Assembly: GCA_002439285.1 (NCBI GenBank)
Contig: DJTQ01000068.1
Location: 1 to 13,208 of the forward strand
DNA length: 13,208 nucleotides
Direction of reading: 5' to 3'
From: Paenibacillaceae bacterium UBA6304
Lineage (GTDB): Bacteria > Bacillota > Bacilli > Paenibacillales > Paenibacillaceae
In this document: piece by piece, positions 1-7,137 of the stretch
Layout: every line of letters begins with the position of its first letter
Position numbering within the stretch: position 1 is the first letter of the stretch
Translations under genes and position numbers: made by a program
The notes under the pieces: model-generated
Told to the model about the DNA's origin: nothing
What the model saw: only the letters and a program-made list of their open reading frames with translations
Databases searched by the model: none

Positions 1-512
1 TCGGGATGTTTGCGAATCTCCTCGGCGATCGGCAAATATCGGTCAGGCCGTGCCCTGAGCACATTAAAAATAAGCTCATGAGCCAGCGGCATTAGCCGCA
101 TGGACACAGCTTCCAAGGAGACCGACCGGGCCGCAGGGTCAAGAATTTCGGCCACTTCCGTCCGGTATAGCGCCCCCTCCGTTTTCACCTGAAAGCCCCC
201 GACCAATTCAAGCGTAAAATCGCCCAACTTGTAGTGGCTCAGACAGGACTTATACACTCCGCTCTCATCCAGACGGGGCTCGTCCAATGCGAAAGCTTCC
301 AATAAGCTGTGTAGTGCATCCGCATGCTGCATATCGGCATAGATATCGATATCTCTGGGAGCCGCACCGAGCGGCACACCTTGCAGCCATAAAGCGCAGC
401 TCCCCCCCAACAGCCAATGTCCTTCAGCATCTTTGCAGGCTTGAGAAAGCTGTTGGAGAGCTTGATTAATTTCAGGGTACATTCCCTGTACATCGTTTAT
501 CTCCATCGTCAT
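1..512 (-). CDS. Nucleotidyltransferase-like protein, partial (3' end outside window)
   Basis: The frame is open from an ATG at 512 to the left edge, giving about 170 residues without a stop, so the C terminus is missing. Residues 33-60 read WLLGGSCALWLQG followed by APRDIDIYAD. This is the Gly-Gly-Ser turn plus Asp-x-Asp metal-binding pair (D54, D56) typical of the DNA polymerase beta / MNT nucleotidyltransferase fold. A helical stretch rich in His, Glu and Arg follows around residues 145-170. The substrate cannot be told from this; relatives modify small molecules, tRNA or toxin partners. Two starts are possible, ATG 512 (AGAGGA 7 nt upstream) and ATG 506 (AGGA 8 nt upstream). It lies 30 nt downstream of the DUF2768 gene and is probably cotranscribed with it. 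Fold assignment is fairly sure, function unknown. Confidence 0.72.
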   Translation of the reverse strand, partial: MTMEINDVQGMYPEINQALQQLSQACKDAEGHWLLGGSCALWLQGVPLGAAPRDIDIYADMQHADALHSLLEAFALDEPRLDESGVYKSCLSHYKLGDFTLELVGGFQVKTEGALYRTEVAEILDPAARSVSLEAVSMRLMPLAHELIFNVLRARPDRYLPIAEEIRKHP

Positions 513-542
513 GTTCCTATCCTCTTCTCTTTCTGTCCATAC

Positions 543-728
543 TCAGGTTATGGAAACGATGCCTGTCAAAAAGCCCGCCAGCATAATTACAAAGGCGATC
601 AGCGACAGTACGCCCCGGATAACCCCTTTGGTTTTTGTCCGCGCAAACGTAATCAAAAAGACAGACAAACCCATAACAAGAATCGCTGCCAGTGATAACC
701 ACATTTTGGTCATTGCGTCCATGAACAT
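543..728 (-). CDS. DUF2768 family small membrane protein (YphE-like)
   Basis: A 61-residue protein with two hydrophobic helices (about residues 8-26 and 38-58) separated by a short basic loop, ARTKTKG. Sequence, size and position next to gpsA match the DUF2768 family, whose B. subtilis member YphE also follows gpsA. The function is unknown; the family is found in spore formers. The start is uncertain because ATG codons at 728, 722 and 713 are all in frame. GGGAG lies 4 nt from the first and 10 nt from the second. A hairpin terminator separates it from spoVIF, and an extended -10 element lies at 770-778, so it probably has its own promoter and may carry the nucleotidyltransferase gene downstream. 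Confidence 0.8.
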   Translation of the reverse strand: MFMDAMTKMWLSLAAILVMGLSVFLITFARTKTKGVIRGVLSLIAFVIMLAGFLTGIVSIT

Positions 729-769
729 TACACTCCCAATCTTTTTTTCACGGCATTTATATGATGAAT

Positions 770-778
770 ATTATAGCA
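770..778 (-). promoter_or_regulatory. Candidate sigma-A extended -10 promoter of the DUF2768 gene
   Basis: The minus strand reads TGCTATAAT, a perfect TGnTATAAT extended -10, about 42 nt before the first DUF2768 start. No good -35 hexamer is seen 16-18 nt upstream, which extended -10 promoters can tolerate. Assigned from motif and position only. Confidence 0.45.
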
Positions 779-819
779 TTTCAATGTCATTCAGGCTATA
801 AACACCCTGAAACAAACAG

Positions 820-860
820 AAGGACTTCCCTAAGCCCGCTAAGGCTTTCGGAAAGTCCTT
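820..860 (-). terminator. Hairpin terminator after spoVIF
   Basis: The outer arms AAGGACTT and AAGTCCTT are perfectly complementary (8 bp). They enclose a further CC/GG and AAGCC/GGCTT stem with a short loop. It starts 13 nt after the spoVIF stop. The tail on the minus strand is only moderately T-rich (CTGTTTGTTT); on the plus strand the tail is TTTTCTTG, so it may act in both directions. Confidence 0.7.
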
Positions 861-873
861 TTCTTGAATAAAA

Positions 874-1146
874 CTATTTTTTTATCATCATTTTCATCAG
901 GGCTTCCATATTGGAAGGATTCATGCCGCTCTTCTTTACGGCAGAGACAATTTCATTAATCGTACTTTCCGTAACGGGTACTTTAGCCATAGCGGAAACC
1001 TGTTTGATCAATTTTCTTAGCTCTGCTTCACTTTGCATCGTCGAGGGCTTTACTGTTCCGGCCAGTTTTTTTACTGCGCCTTCCGTAATGTTCTTTCCGG
1101 TTTTTTTATTAATGGCACTTAATGCATCCTTGGAAACTTTGCTCAT
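874..1146 (-). CDS. spoVIF: Stage VI sporulation protein F
   Basis: A 90-residue soluble basic protein matching the SpoVIF (formerly YjcC) family in length and sequence: N-terminal KDALSAINKKTGKNITEGAVKKLA, a central helical SEAELRKLIKQVSAMA region, and C-terminal SGMNPSNMEALMKMM. In B. subtilis SpoVIF is a late mother-cell protein needed for correct coat assembly and spore resistance. No signal peptide or membrane segment is seen. The start is ATG at 1146, with a strong GGAGGAGGGG site just upstream. It lies 86 nt downstream of gpsA, and that gap carries a sigma-K-like promoter candidate and a weak hairpin. A clear terminator follows, so it is probably a separate sporulation transcript inside a housekeeping cluster. 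Confidence 0.88.
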   Translation of the reverse strand: MSKVSKDALSAINKKTGKNITEGAVKKLAGTVKPSTMQSEAELRKLIKQVSAMAKVPVTESTINEIVSAVKKSGMNPSNMEALMKMMIKK

Positions 1147-1175
1147 CCTTTCCCCTCCTCCGTTGTCCTCCCCAT

Positions 1176-1203
1176 CAGTTTATGAGAAGGAAAGAGAAAA
1201 GGT
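1176..1203 (-). promoter_or_regulatory. Candidate sigma-K/E-type promoter of spoVIF
   Basis: On the minus strand GGAC (AC at 1202-1203) is followed after 17 nt by CATAAACTG (1176-1184). Compared with the B. subtilis sigma-K pattern AC-N16/17-CATAnnnTA, only the last base differs. It lies about 30 nt before the spoVIF start, where a late mother-cell promoter would be expected. These motifs are short, so a chance match is possible. Confidence 0.4.
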
Positions 1204-1209
1204 CCTAGG

Positions 1210-1229
1210 CCCGAGCGGATTCCGCTGGG
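1210..1229 (-). terminator. Weak hairpin after gpsA
   Basis: The minus strand forms CCCAGCGG-AAT-CCGCTCGGG, an 8-bp stem with one bulged C, starting 3 nt after the gpsA stop. The T-rich stretch (TTTTCTCTTT) begins only about 9 nt beyond the stem. It is at best a leaky terminator, or a 3'-end stabilising hairpin. Confidence 0.35.
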
Positions 1230-1232
1230 TTG

Positions 1233-2273
1233 CTATGTATGCCACTGCTCCCAAGTTTCCAGGGACATGACTTCCATCTCGGTCTTGCGGTCACGGCCCA
1301 TCAGCGCTTCAACGGCGGTTCTCGGGTCCAGCCCTTCGAACAGCACATGATAGAGCTGCTTGGCTATCGGCATCTGAACTTTATATTTTTCGGATATCGT
1401 ATGAGCGGCCTTTGTAGTGCGGATGCCTTCGACTACCATACCCATGGAGCCCAGTACTTCTTCCACCGATTTGCCTTCCCCGAGCATAAACCCGGCGCGC
1501 CAGTTCCGGCTGTGACGGCTTGTCGCTGTTACCACAAGATCTCCTATTCCTGCAAGGCCCGCAAAGGTAAGCGGGTTTGCTCCCATTTCTACGCCGATCC
1601 GGGTAATCTCCGCCAGTCCGCGCGTTAACAGCGCAGCCTTCGCATTATCGCCGTAACCGAGCCCATCGGACATACCGGCTCCGAGAGCGATGATATTCTT
1701 CAGTGCTCCGGCCAATTCCACGCCGACCATATCCCTATTGGTGTAAACACGGAAATAGGAATTCATAAACAAGTCCTGTGCAGCCTTGGCCTGAGTTTCG
1801 TCTATGGATGCCACAACAACCGTGGTCGGACAACGTTTGACGACTTCCTCCGCATGACTTGGTCCGGACAAAACGACGATCCGGTCCTCTTCACACTCAA
1901 GCTCTTCAGCAATCACGGTGGAAATCCGTTTCAGGCTCTCGGTTTCAAATCCCTTCGTCGCATGCACAACCAACATATCTTCATGCCAGAACGGCTTCAG
2001 CGACCGGGCAACCTCCCGTACAGCAGAAGACGGAGCCACAATGACTACCGCTTTTGCTCCAGTTACTGCTTCTTCCATCTCTGTAGTCGCATACAAATTG
2101 GGCGATAGCTCTACTCCCGGCAAAAAGCGCTCGTTCCGGTGCATACCGTTGATTTCATCTCTCTGCGCTTCATTCCGGGTCCAAACGGCCACATTGATAT
2201 TCTTGTCAGCGAGAACGCTGGCAAGCGCCGTTCCCCAACTGCCTGCCACTAGCACAGCAGCTTTTTCAGACAA
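1233..2273 (-). CDS. gpsA: NAD(P)H-dependent glycerol-3-phosphate dehydrogenase
   Basis: Reduces dihydroxyacetone phosphate to sn-glycerol-3-phosphate in the cytoplasm, supplying the backbone for phospholipids. The protein has 346 residues, normal for the family. It shows the N-terminal Rossmann motif AGSWGTAL (residues 10-17), the SGPSHAEEV segment, the catalytic-lysine region GALKNIIALGAGMSDGLG, and the C-terminal substrate signature GLAGIGDLVVTATSRHSRNWRAG. The first glycine of the usual GAGSWG loop is valine here (V9). Translation starts at TTG 2273, preceded by a near-perfect AAAGGAGG about 8 nt away. The start overlaps the end of plsY by 8 nt, which indicates translational coupling with the enzyme that uses its product. 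Identification is firm. Confidence 0.96.
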   Translation of the reverse strand: MSEKAAVLVAGSWGTALASVLADKNINVAVWTRNEAQRDEINGMHRNERFLPGVELSPNLYATTEMEEAVTGAKAVVIVAPSSAVREVARSLKPFWHEDMLVVHATKGFETESLKRISTVIAEELECEEDRIVVLSGPSHAEEVVKRCPTTVVVASIDETQAKAAQDLFMNSYFRVYTNRDMVGVELAGALKNIIALGAGMSDGLGYGDNAKAALLTRGLAEITRIGVEMGANPLTFAGLAGIGDLVVTATSRHSRNWRAGFMLGEGKSVEEVLGSMGMVVEGIRTTKAAHTISEKYKVQMPIAKQLYHVLFEGLDPRTAVEALMGRDRKTEMEVMSLETWEQWHT

Positions 2274-2877
2274 CGCGGTTGCCTCCTTTGGAGCCCAGTT
2301 TATTCTCTCTACCCTGGGCGATTTTCACGATATTGGTGCGGTGTCTCCAAAAGGCGAATATACAGATGATCAAGCTCGCCCAAAAATAAGGGCCAAATTC
2401 ACCTGTCACCGCAAGAAAAACCGGCGTCAAAAACACGAAAATCAATGAGCCTAAAGAAACGTATCTGGTAAAAACGATGGAAATAATTGCGATAATTCCC
2501 GCATACAGTGCCGGCAAAAAGGCTAAGGTTGCCATGACCCCAATGGTCGTGGCAATACCTTTTCCTCCCCGAAAGCGGAAATATAGCGGCCAGTTATGCC
2601 CGATAATAGCCGCAATTCCACACAGCGCGGCAACCCAATCCGAGTCGCCCCCAAGCCAGCGGCCGATCCAAACGGCCGCAATCCCTTTTAGCACGTCGAG
2701 CGCGAGCACCAGAATCGCAGGTCCTTTGCCCAGCACACGTAGCGTATTGGTCGCTCCCGCATTACCGCTGCCGTGCTGGCGGATGTCAATTCCTTTCAAA
2801 GCTTTTGCCAGAACTACACTAAAACTTACCGAGCCCAGCAAATAGCTTGCAATAATTCCAATGATGGGTAAAATCAC
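2266..2877 (-). CDS. plsY: Acyl-phosphate:glycerol-3-phosphate acyltransferase
   Basis: An integral membrane enzyme that transfers an acyl group from acyl phosphate (made by PlsX, not in this window) to position 1 of glycerol-3-phosphate, giving lysophosphatidic acid. The 203 residues are typical for the family. The three conserved cytoplasmic motifs are present: GSVSFSVVLAK (15-25), the glycerol-phosphate loop GSGNAGATN (36-44), and GHNWPLYFRFRGGKGIAT (93-110). Five or so hydrophobic helices and a basic tail complete it. The start is GTG at 2877, 15 nt after the der stop, with GGGGAG upstream. It overlaps gpsA by 8 nt. In B. subtilis plsY (yneS) lies elsewhere, so the pairing with gpsA is a local arrangement that makes metabolic sense. 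Confidence 0.95.
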   Translation of the reverse strand: MILPIIGIIASYLLGSVSFSVVLAKALKGIDIRQHGSGNAGATNTLRVLGKGPAILVLALDVLKGIAAVWIGRWLGGDSDWVAALCGIAAIIGHNWPLYFRFRGGKGIATTIGVMATLAFLPALYAGIIAIISIVFTRYVSLGSLIFVFLTPVFLAVTGEFGPYFWASLIICIFAFWRHRTNIVKIAQGRENKLGSKGGNRVV

Positions 2878-2892
2878 TTGATTTCTACTCCC

Positions 2893-4215
2893 CTAACCTT
2901 CATCAGACTTACGCCGGGTAAACAACCGGATCGGCGTTCCTTCAAAATCAAAAGCTGCCCTGATTTTGTTCTCCAAGTACCGTTCGTATGAGAAATGCAT
3001 CAACTCCGGATCATTGACAAATACCACGATCGTCGGAGGCTTCACGGTTACCTGAGTGACGTAATTGATCCGCAGTCTCCGCCCTTTATCGGTAGGTGGA
3101 GGATTAATCGCTATAGCATCCGATACGACATCGTTTAACAGATGCGTTTGTACTCGTTTGTTATGCTGATCCGCGACATGCTGCACGACCGGAAGCAGCT
3201 TATGAAGCCGTTGCTTCGTCTTCGCGGAAAGAAATACGACCGGAGCATAAGTCATGAACAGGAAGTGATCGCGTATTTTTTGTTCAAATTGGTGCATCGT
3301 CTTGTCATCCTTTTCGACGACATCCCATTTGTTGACTACAAATAGCGATGCTTTACCGGCTTCATAAGCATATCCGGCAATGTGCTTATCTTGCTCGATG
3401 ATGCCTTCTTCGCCGTTGATCAGCACAAGCACCACGTCCGCCCGCTCAATCGCCTTCATCGCTCGCATGACGCTATATTTCTCGGTCGTTTCATATACTT
3501 TGCCGCGCTTGCGCATCCCGGCCGTATCGATCAGGACGTATTTCTGGCCGTCTTTCTCAAACGGCGTATCGATCGCATCACGCGTCGTTCCGGCAATATC
3601 GCTGACGATAACGCGTTCCTCGCCGAGGATCGCATTCACCAATGAGGATTTCCCGACATTCGGGCGGCCGATTAAGGCGACTCGAATTACATCGTCTTCA
3701 TATTCATCATCCGGTAATTCCGGCAAATTGTCGGTAATGGCATCGAGCAAATCGCCGATCCCCGTCCCATGGCTCCCGGAAACCCCAATCGGATCACCGA
3801 AGCCCAAATTATAAAATTCATAGATATTGTCCATCCGGCCGATGTTGTCAACTTTATTCACAGCCACGACGATCGGCTTGCCGGACCGGTACAGCATTCC
3901 AGCCACTTCTTCGTCGGAACCGGTGACTCCGGCTTTGGCATCACACATAAAGATGATGACATCCGCTTCCTCAATGGCTAATTCTGCTTGCATTCGGATC
4001 GATTTGAGAATCGGTTCCGCATCATCCAGCTCAATTCCTCCGGTGTCAATGATGCTAAAAGGCTTACCGTTCCATTCCGACGCACCATAAATTCTATCGC
4101 GAGTAATTCCGGGCTTGTCTTCCACAATGGCCAGGCGGTCGCCAATAATTCGGTTGAATATCGTGGATTTACCGACATTCGGCCGGCCCACTATGGCCAC
4201 AACAGGTCTTGCCAT
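2893..4215 (-). CDS. der: Ribosome biogenesis GTPase Der (EngA)
   Basis: An essential GTPase for late assembly of the 50S ribosomal subunit. It has two tandem G domains and a C-terminal KH-like domain. Domain 1 shows GRPNVGKS (10-17), DTGG (57-60) and NKVD (120-123). Domain 2 shows GRPNVGKS (183-190), DTAG (230-233), NKWD (295-298) and SAK (330-332). The KH-like domain ends in a basic IRLFTRRKS tail. The start is taken as ATG 4215, giving [10 protein letters not shown] and 440 residues. An in-frame ATG at 4221 lies only 1 nt from the AGGAGG, whereas 4215 is 7 nt from it. A terminator of the preceding S1 gene and a candidate promoter at 4282-4311 lie upstream. plsY follows after 15 nt. Confidence 0.97.
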   Translation of the reverse strand: MARPVVAIVGRPNVGKSTIFNRIIGDRLAIVEDKPGITRDRIYGASEWNGKPFSIIDTGGIELDDAEPILKSIRMQAELAIEEADVIIFMCDAKAGVTGSDEEVAGMLYRSGKPIVVAVNKVDNIGRMDNIYEFYNLGFGDPIGVSGSHGTGIGDLLDAITDNLPELPDDEYEDDVIRVALIGRPNVGKSSLVNAILGEERVIVSDIAGTTRDAIDTPFEKDGQKYVLIDTAGMRKRGKVYETTEKYSVMRAMKAIERADVVLVLINGEEGIIEQDKHIAGYAYEAGKASLFVVNKWDVVEKDDKTMHQFEQKIRDHFLFMTYAPVVFLSAKTKQRLHKLLPVVQHVADQHNKRVQTHLLNDVVSDAIAINPPPTDKGRRLRINYVTQVTVKPPTIVVFVNDPELMHFSYERYLENKIRAAFDFEGTPIRLFTRRKSDEG

Positions 4216-4222
4216 ACGCATA

Positions 4223-4228
4223 CCTCCT
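4223..4228 (-). promoter_or_regulatory. Ribosome binding site deciding the der start
   Basis: A perfect AGGAGG on the minus strand lies 7 nt before ATG 4215 but only 1 nt before the longer in-frame ATG 4221. This favours the start that yields MARPVVA. Confidence 0.8.
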
Positions 4229-4281
4229 AAAACAAATTTATATTTTAATCTTTCATCATAATTTCCGTTTATACCTAGAAC

Positions 4282-4311
4282 ATCATAGCAAAAAAAAGGA
4301 CAATTGGCGAA
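4282..4311 (-). promoter_or_regulatory. Candidate sigma-A promoter of der-plsY-gpsA
   Basis: The minus strand has TGCTATGAT (4282-4290), an extended -10 one base from consensus. A weak -35, TTCGCC (4306-4311), lies 18 nt upstream. It is downstream of the S1-gene terminator and about 60 nt before the der ribosome binding site, as expected for an independent der transcript. Confidence 0.4.
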
Positions 4312-4373
4312 CCGGGACTCACGTCACATAGTAACAAGCGAATATGCACCTTTTCATTACTATTATACTAAGC

Positions 4374-4407
4374 AAAATCGGCGAACCCGCTCAAAGGGTC
4401 CGCCGAT
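4374..4407 (-). terminator. Intrinsic terminator of the S1-protein gene
   Basis: On the minus strand ATCGGCG pairs with CGCCGAT (7 bp). After one mismatch ACCC pairs with GGGT around a 7-nt loop. The stem runs straight into TTTTGCTT. It begins about 22 nt after the stop codon of the S1 gene, so that transcript likely ends here, before der. Confidence 0.82.
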
Positions 4408-4429
4408 CCGTAGCCTGCTTATATGAAGA

Positions 4430-5665
4430 CTATTTCAATTTGCTCAGCTTGTCGCCGAAACGTTCGCCCAGCGTAATGCTCAAGCCTTGGTTGCTCAGCG
4501 AAACATTCGGGTTGTCTCCCAAATCTTCTTTTCTAACGCTGCTGCCCTTGGAAGGCTTTTCGCTTCTTGGCGTTGGAGCCGGAGCTTCCTCGGTTTCCTT
4601 GATGCTGAGGCTTACCCGTTTTTCGCCTGGATTAACTTCCAGTACTTTTACTTGAACGGATTGGCCTTCTTTCAGCACTTCATGCGGAGTGCCGATATGT
4701 TTATGCGAAATTTGAGAGATATGAACGAGTCCTTCGACGCCCGGAGCGATTTCAACAAATGCACCGAAGTTGACGAGACGCTTCACTTCGCCGCTTACGA
4801 TATCGCCGGTGTGGAACTGCTCGGCAGCCGTTTCCCAAGGTCCAGGAGTAGCTGCTTTGATGCTGAGGCTGATTTTGCCCTTTTCAGGATCTACTTTCAG
4901 CACTTTAACTTTCACTTTGTCGCCTTCGGAAAGAACATCAGCAGGTTTGTCGACATGATTCCACGCGATTTCGGAAACGTGAACCAATCCGTCTACCCCG
5001 CCTACGTCTACGAATGCGCCGAATTGAGTCAGGCGTTGAACCGTACCTTCAAGAACTTCGCCTTCTTTCAATTGTCCCATCACTTGAAGCTTGTTAGCTT
5101 CAAACTCTTCATCAAGTACATCCTTCTGGGAAAGGATAACTTTATTGTTCTCACGGTCGATTTCCTTCACTTTAACGCGAAGTGTCCGACCTTTGTAGTC
5201 ACTGAAATCTTCAACAAAGTGACGTTCAACCATCGAAGCCGGAATAAATCCGCGTACGCCAACGTCCGCTACGATTCCGCCTTTAACCACGTCGGTAACC
5301 GTTACTTCAAACGTTTCTTGGCTGTCAAAGCGTTTTTGCAACTCATCCCAAGCGTTCTCACTGTCGATTGCACGTTTGGAAAGAACCAGACGTTCCTTCT
5401 CGTCGTCGATGCTGACAACCTTAGTTTCCACTTCCTGCCCTACCTCAACGGCATCAGCCGCGCTGTCCAAGTGGACGGAGGACAATTCACGAATAGGAAT
5501 AACGCCGTCGTATTTATATCCAATGCTTACATAAGCCTGGTTATCTTCGATTTTGACGATCGTTCCTTTAACGGTGTCCCCTTTTTTCAAGGATACGATT
5601 TGTTCCAATTCTTCCTGGCTTGCCACCTCAGCGGCTTCCAATTCATTTTTTGTTTCTTCCGACAT
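4430..5665 (-). CDS. rpsA: S1 RNA-binding domain protein, 30S ribosomal protein S1 homologue (YpfD-like)
   Basis: A 411-residue protein with four tandem S1 (OB-fold) RNA-binding domains at about residues 28-98, 115-181, 200-271 and 286-357. Domains 3 and 4 carry the clearest signature, FGAFVDVGGVDGLVHVSEI and FGAFVEIAPGVEGLVHISQI. A charged, Pro/Ser-rich linker and a 25-residue tail (NPNVSLSNQGLSITLGERFG) follow. Proteobacterial S1 has six domains. The four-domain form is normal in Bacillota, where its ribosomal role is less strict than in E. coli. The start is ATG 5665 with GGAGGG about 7 nt upstream. It follows plsC by about 106 nt, with a possible promoter at 5700-5727, and ends in a good terminator. 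Confidence 0.93.
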   Translation of the reverse strand: MSEETKNELEAAEVASQEELEQIVSLKKGDTVKGTIVKIEDNQAYVSIGYKYDGVIPIRELSSVHLDSAADAVEVGQEVETKVVSIDDEKERLVLSKRAIDSENAWDELQKRFDSQETFEVTVTDVVKGGIVADVGVRGFIPASMVERHFVEDFSDYKGRTLRVKVKEIDRENNKVILSQKDVLDEEFEANKLQVMGQLKEGEVLEGTVQRLTQFGAFVDVGGVDGLVHVSEIAWNHVDKPADVLSEGDKVKVKVLKVDPEKGKISLSIKAATPGPWETAAEQFHTGDIVSGEVKRLVNFGAFVEIAPGVEGLVHISQISHKHIGTPHEVLKEGQSVQVKVLEVNPGEKRVSLSIKETEEAPAPTPRSEKPSKGSSVRKEDLGDNPNVSLSNQGLSITLGERFGDKLSKLK

Positions 5666-5699
5666 GTGAATACCCTCCTCAATTCAGAAAAACCCATTT

Positions 5700-5727
5700 A
5701 TTTAAACCCGCTGAAAGCGAAGTTCAA
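5700..5727 (-). promoter_or_regulatory. Candidate sigma-A promoter of the S1-protein gene
   Basis: TTGAAC (5722-5727) and TTAAAT (5700-5705) are separated by 16 nt on the minus strand, each matching four of six consensus bases. The pair lies in the 106-nt gap between plsC and the S1 gene, about 35 nt before the start codon. A small GC hairpin sits in the spacer. Confidence 0.35.
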
Positions 5728-5771
5728 AACATTTCTTTATTCATTCTTAGCTTTCCAAAAGTCTCCTGCCT

Positions 5772-6371
5772 TCATGCATGAGTCTTCGTGATCCCCGTTG
5801 ATTTAAGTTCAGCAATTCGGGACATGATCGCCGCGGTAGCCAATTCGGCCGAATCCGGGCCTTTGTCTTCTTTAAATGTCGTCAAATCGACAGGTGGTCC
5901 ATAAATTACTCTCATTTTTCGAAAAAGCTTATAATTGCCAATGATAGCTACCGGTATGACGGCCGCATCGCTACGGAGCGCAAAAGTAGCCGCCCCCCTC
6001 TTGCCGATTCCTCCGTCTTCACCCTTATTCCGGGTACCTTCCGGGAAAATGCCCATCACATGCCCCTCGCGGAGCAGTAACAGCGAAGTTTTAATCGATT
6101 CCTTGCTCACACCGCCGCGTTTGACAGGAAATGCTCCCAACTGCTTAATGAGCCAGCCGAATCCGAAAACATCGAACAGTTCCTTCTTCGCCATGAAATG
6201 GACCTTACGCTTTAGCAAAATGCCGATAGTTGGCGGATCCAATAAGCTGATGTGATTGGAACAGAGCAGAACGCCCCCTTCAGCGGGGATATGTTCCAGA
6301 CCGCTTGCCTCCAAACGGAACAGCAGTTTGTAAATGAGGCGAAGCGCGCCCCTGCAAAAACTGTAGATCAT
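5772..6371 (-). CDS. plsC: 1-acyl-sn-glycerol-3-phosphate acyltransferase
   Basis: Acylates position 2 of lysophosphatidic acid to form phosphatidic acid at the inner face of the membrane. With the ATG at 6371 it has 199 residues, the usual PlsC size. The acyltransferase block I NHISLLD (His40, Asp45; NHx4D) and block III FPEGTR (109-114) are intact. The KRGG after GAFPV and the VIPVAI segment also fit the family. A hydrophobic N-terminal helix probably anchors it. The open frame extends upstream to a GTG at 6404 inside cmk, but ATG 6371 overlaps the cmk stop as ATGA, a classic coupling arrangement, and is preferred. The local ribosome binding site is weak, which fits coupling. Confidence 0.94.
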   Translation of the reverse strand: MIYSFCRGALRLIYKLLFRLEASGLEHIPAEGGVLLCSNHISLLDPPTIGILLKRKVHFMAKKELFDVFGFGWLIKQLGAFPVKRGGVSKESIKTSLLLLREGHVMGIFPEGTRNKGEDGGIGKRGAATFALRSDAAVIPVAIIGNYKLFRKMRVIYGPPVDLTTFKEDKGPDSAELATAAIMSRIAELKSTGITKTHA

Positions 6372-7075
6372 CCCAGTTCTCTCTCTCTCACAAAAGTTCT
6401 GCACATGGAAACGATTGTCTCGACAACTTCTTCAAGTGACATGTCCGTGGTATCCAGCAAAACGGCATCTTCTGCCTGGCGGAGCGGAGAAATTTCCCTC
6501 TCCTGATCCAGCCGGTCCCGTTCGGTCATATCCGAAATAAGTTGCTCCATGGTAATTAAATTCTGTTCCTTCATTTCCTTGTGCCGCCGCCGCGCCCGTT
6601 CTTCGACGCTGGCTGTCATGAATATCTTGACTTCAGCATCCGGAAGGACCGTAGTACCGATATCGCGCCCATCCATCACGACGCCTTTACGCAAAGCCAT
6701 TTGCCGCTGAAGAGAGACAAGCCTGCTGCGCAGCCCCTCGATTTGTGCATATCGGGATACTTTGGCGTTGACCGCCAAGGACCGGATTTCTTCCGTTGCC
6801 TCTTGACCATTAACCCTTACCCGCTGTCCATATTCTCCAGGTATTAATTCAATAACCAGATTAGGTAACGTTTGAAGCACTTTTTCCTCTTCTTCCGGTT
6901 CAATCCCCAACTGGTCAAAATACCAAGTCGCCGCACGGTACATCGCACCGGTGTCGACATAAACATAAGACAGCAAGCCAGCAACTCTGCGGGCTATGGT
7001 GCTTTTGCCTGCCCCGGCAGGCCCGTCGATCGCAATGTTGATCTTGTCATAAGATGATGACGCTCCGCTTGCCAA
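6368..7075 (-). CDS. cmk: (d)CMP kinase
   Basis: Phosphorylates CMP and dCMP with ATP, in the pyrimidine salvage route to CTP and dCTP. The P-loop GPAGAGKS is at 18-25. It is followed by DTGAMYRA (the nucleotide-binding GAMYR), the family-specific DGRDIGTTVLPDAEVKIF, and the lid region RARRRHKE with TERDRLDQERE. The chosen start is TTG 7075 (MASGASSSYDK, 235 residues). The frame is open up to a TTG at 7093, but that codon lies within or next to the ribosome binding site itself, whose AGGAGG at 7085-7090 is 9 nt from TTG 7075. A nearby ATG at 7083 is out of frame. The gene overlaps plsC by 4 nt. Upstream lie an extended -10 promoter and a terminator hairpin, described separately. Confidence 0.95.
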   Translation of the reverse strand: MASGASSSYDKINIAIDGPAGAGKSTIARRVAGLLSYVYVDTGAMYRAATWYFDQLGIEPEEEEKVLQTLPNLVIELIPGEYGQRVRVNGQEATEEIRSLAVNAKVSRYAQIEGLRSRLVSLQRQMALRKGVVMDGRDIGTTVLPDAEVKIFMTASVEERARRRHKEMKEQNLITMEQLISDMTERDRLDQEREISPLRQAEDAVLLDTTDMSLEEVVETIVSMCRTFVRERELG

Positions 7076-7084
7076 AAGGGCATT

Positions 7085-7091
7085 CCTCCTC
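7085..7091 (-). promoter_or_regulatory. Ribosome binding site deciding the TTG start of cmk
   Basis: GAGGAGG on the minus strand lies 9 nt before TTG 7075. It overlaps the upstream in-frame TTG at 7093, so that codon cannot be the start. The only nearby ATG (7083) is in the wrong frame. Confidence 0.75.
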
Positions 7092-7107
7092 AAAACACGC
7101 TCTCAAG

Positions 7108-7128
7108 AAAAAAGCAGGCATTGCCTGC
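7108..7128 (-). terminator. Intrinsic terminator in the cmk leader
   Basis: The minus strand reads GCAGGC-AAT-GCCTGC, a perfect 6-bp GC-rich stem with a 3-nt loop, followed at once by six Ts and CTTG. It lies 65 nt after the ypfB stop and 38 nt before the cmk start, but downstream of the predicted cmk promoter. It can therefore end readthrough from ypfB and could also attenuate cmk. Confidence 0.8.
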
Positions 7129-7137
7129 GACGTGAAA

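Noticed and set aside
239..493. 84-residue minus-strand open frame overlapping the nucleotidyltransferase gene
   Set aside because: It is a shifted frame within the nucleotidyltransferase gene, which carries the recognisable GGS and DxD motifs.
1867..1893. Possibility that plus-strand frames across gpsA and plsY encode a second overlapping gene
   Set aside because: They have no ribosome binding sites or recognisable domains and are mirror frames of conserved enzymes.
4357..4370. Perfect TATAAT on the minus strand between the S1 gene and der
   Set aside because: No -35 hexamer at 16-18 nt and no TG extension; it follows directly on the terminator T-run. The element at 4282-4311 is better placed for der.
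4487..5791. 434-residue open frame on the plus strand opposite the S1-protein gene
   Set aside because: It is the antisense shadow of a well-recognised four-domain S1 gene, has Phe/Tyr/Asn-rich composition typical of antisense translation, shows no domain, and crosses the S1 gene's promoter and terminator-free start region.
6372..6404. N-terminal extension of PlsC from GTG 6404
   Set aside because: It would lie inside the cmk coding end, has no ribosome binding site and makes the protein longer than usual; ATG 6371 overlaps the cmk stop as ATGA.
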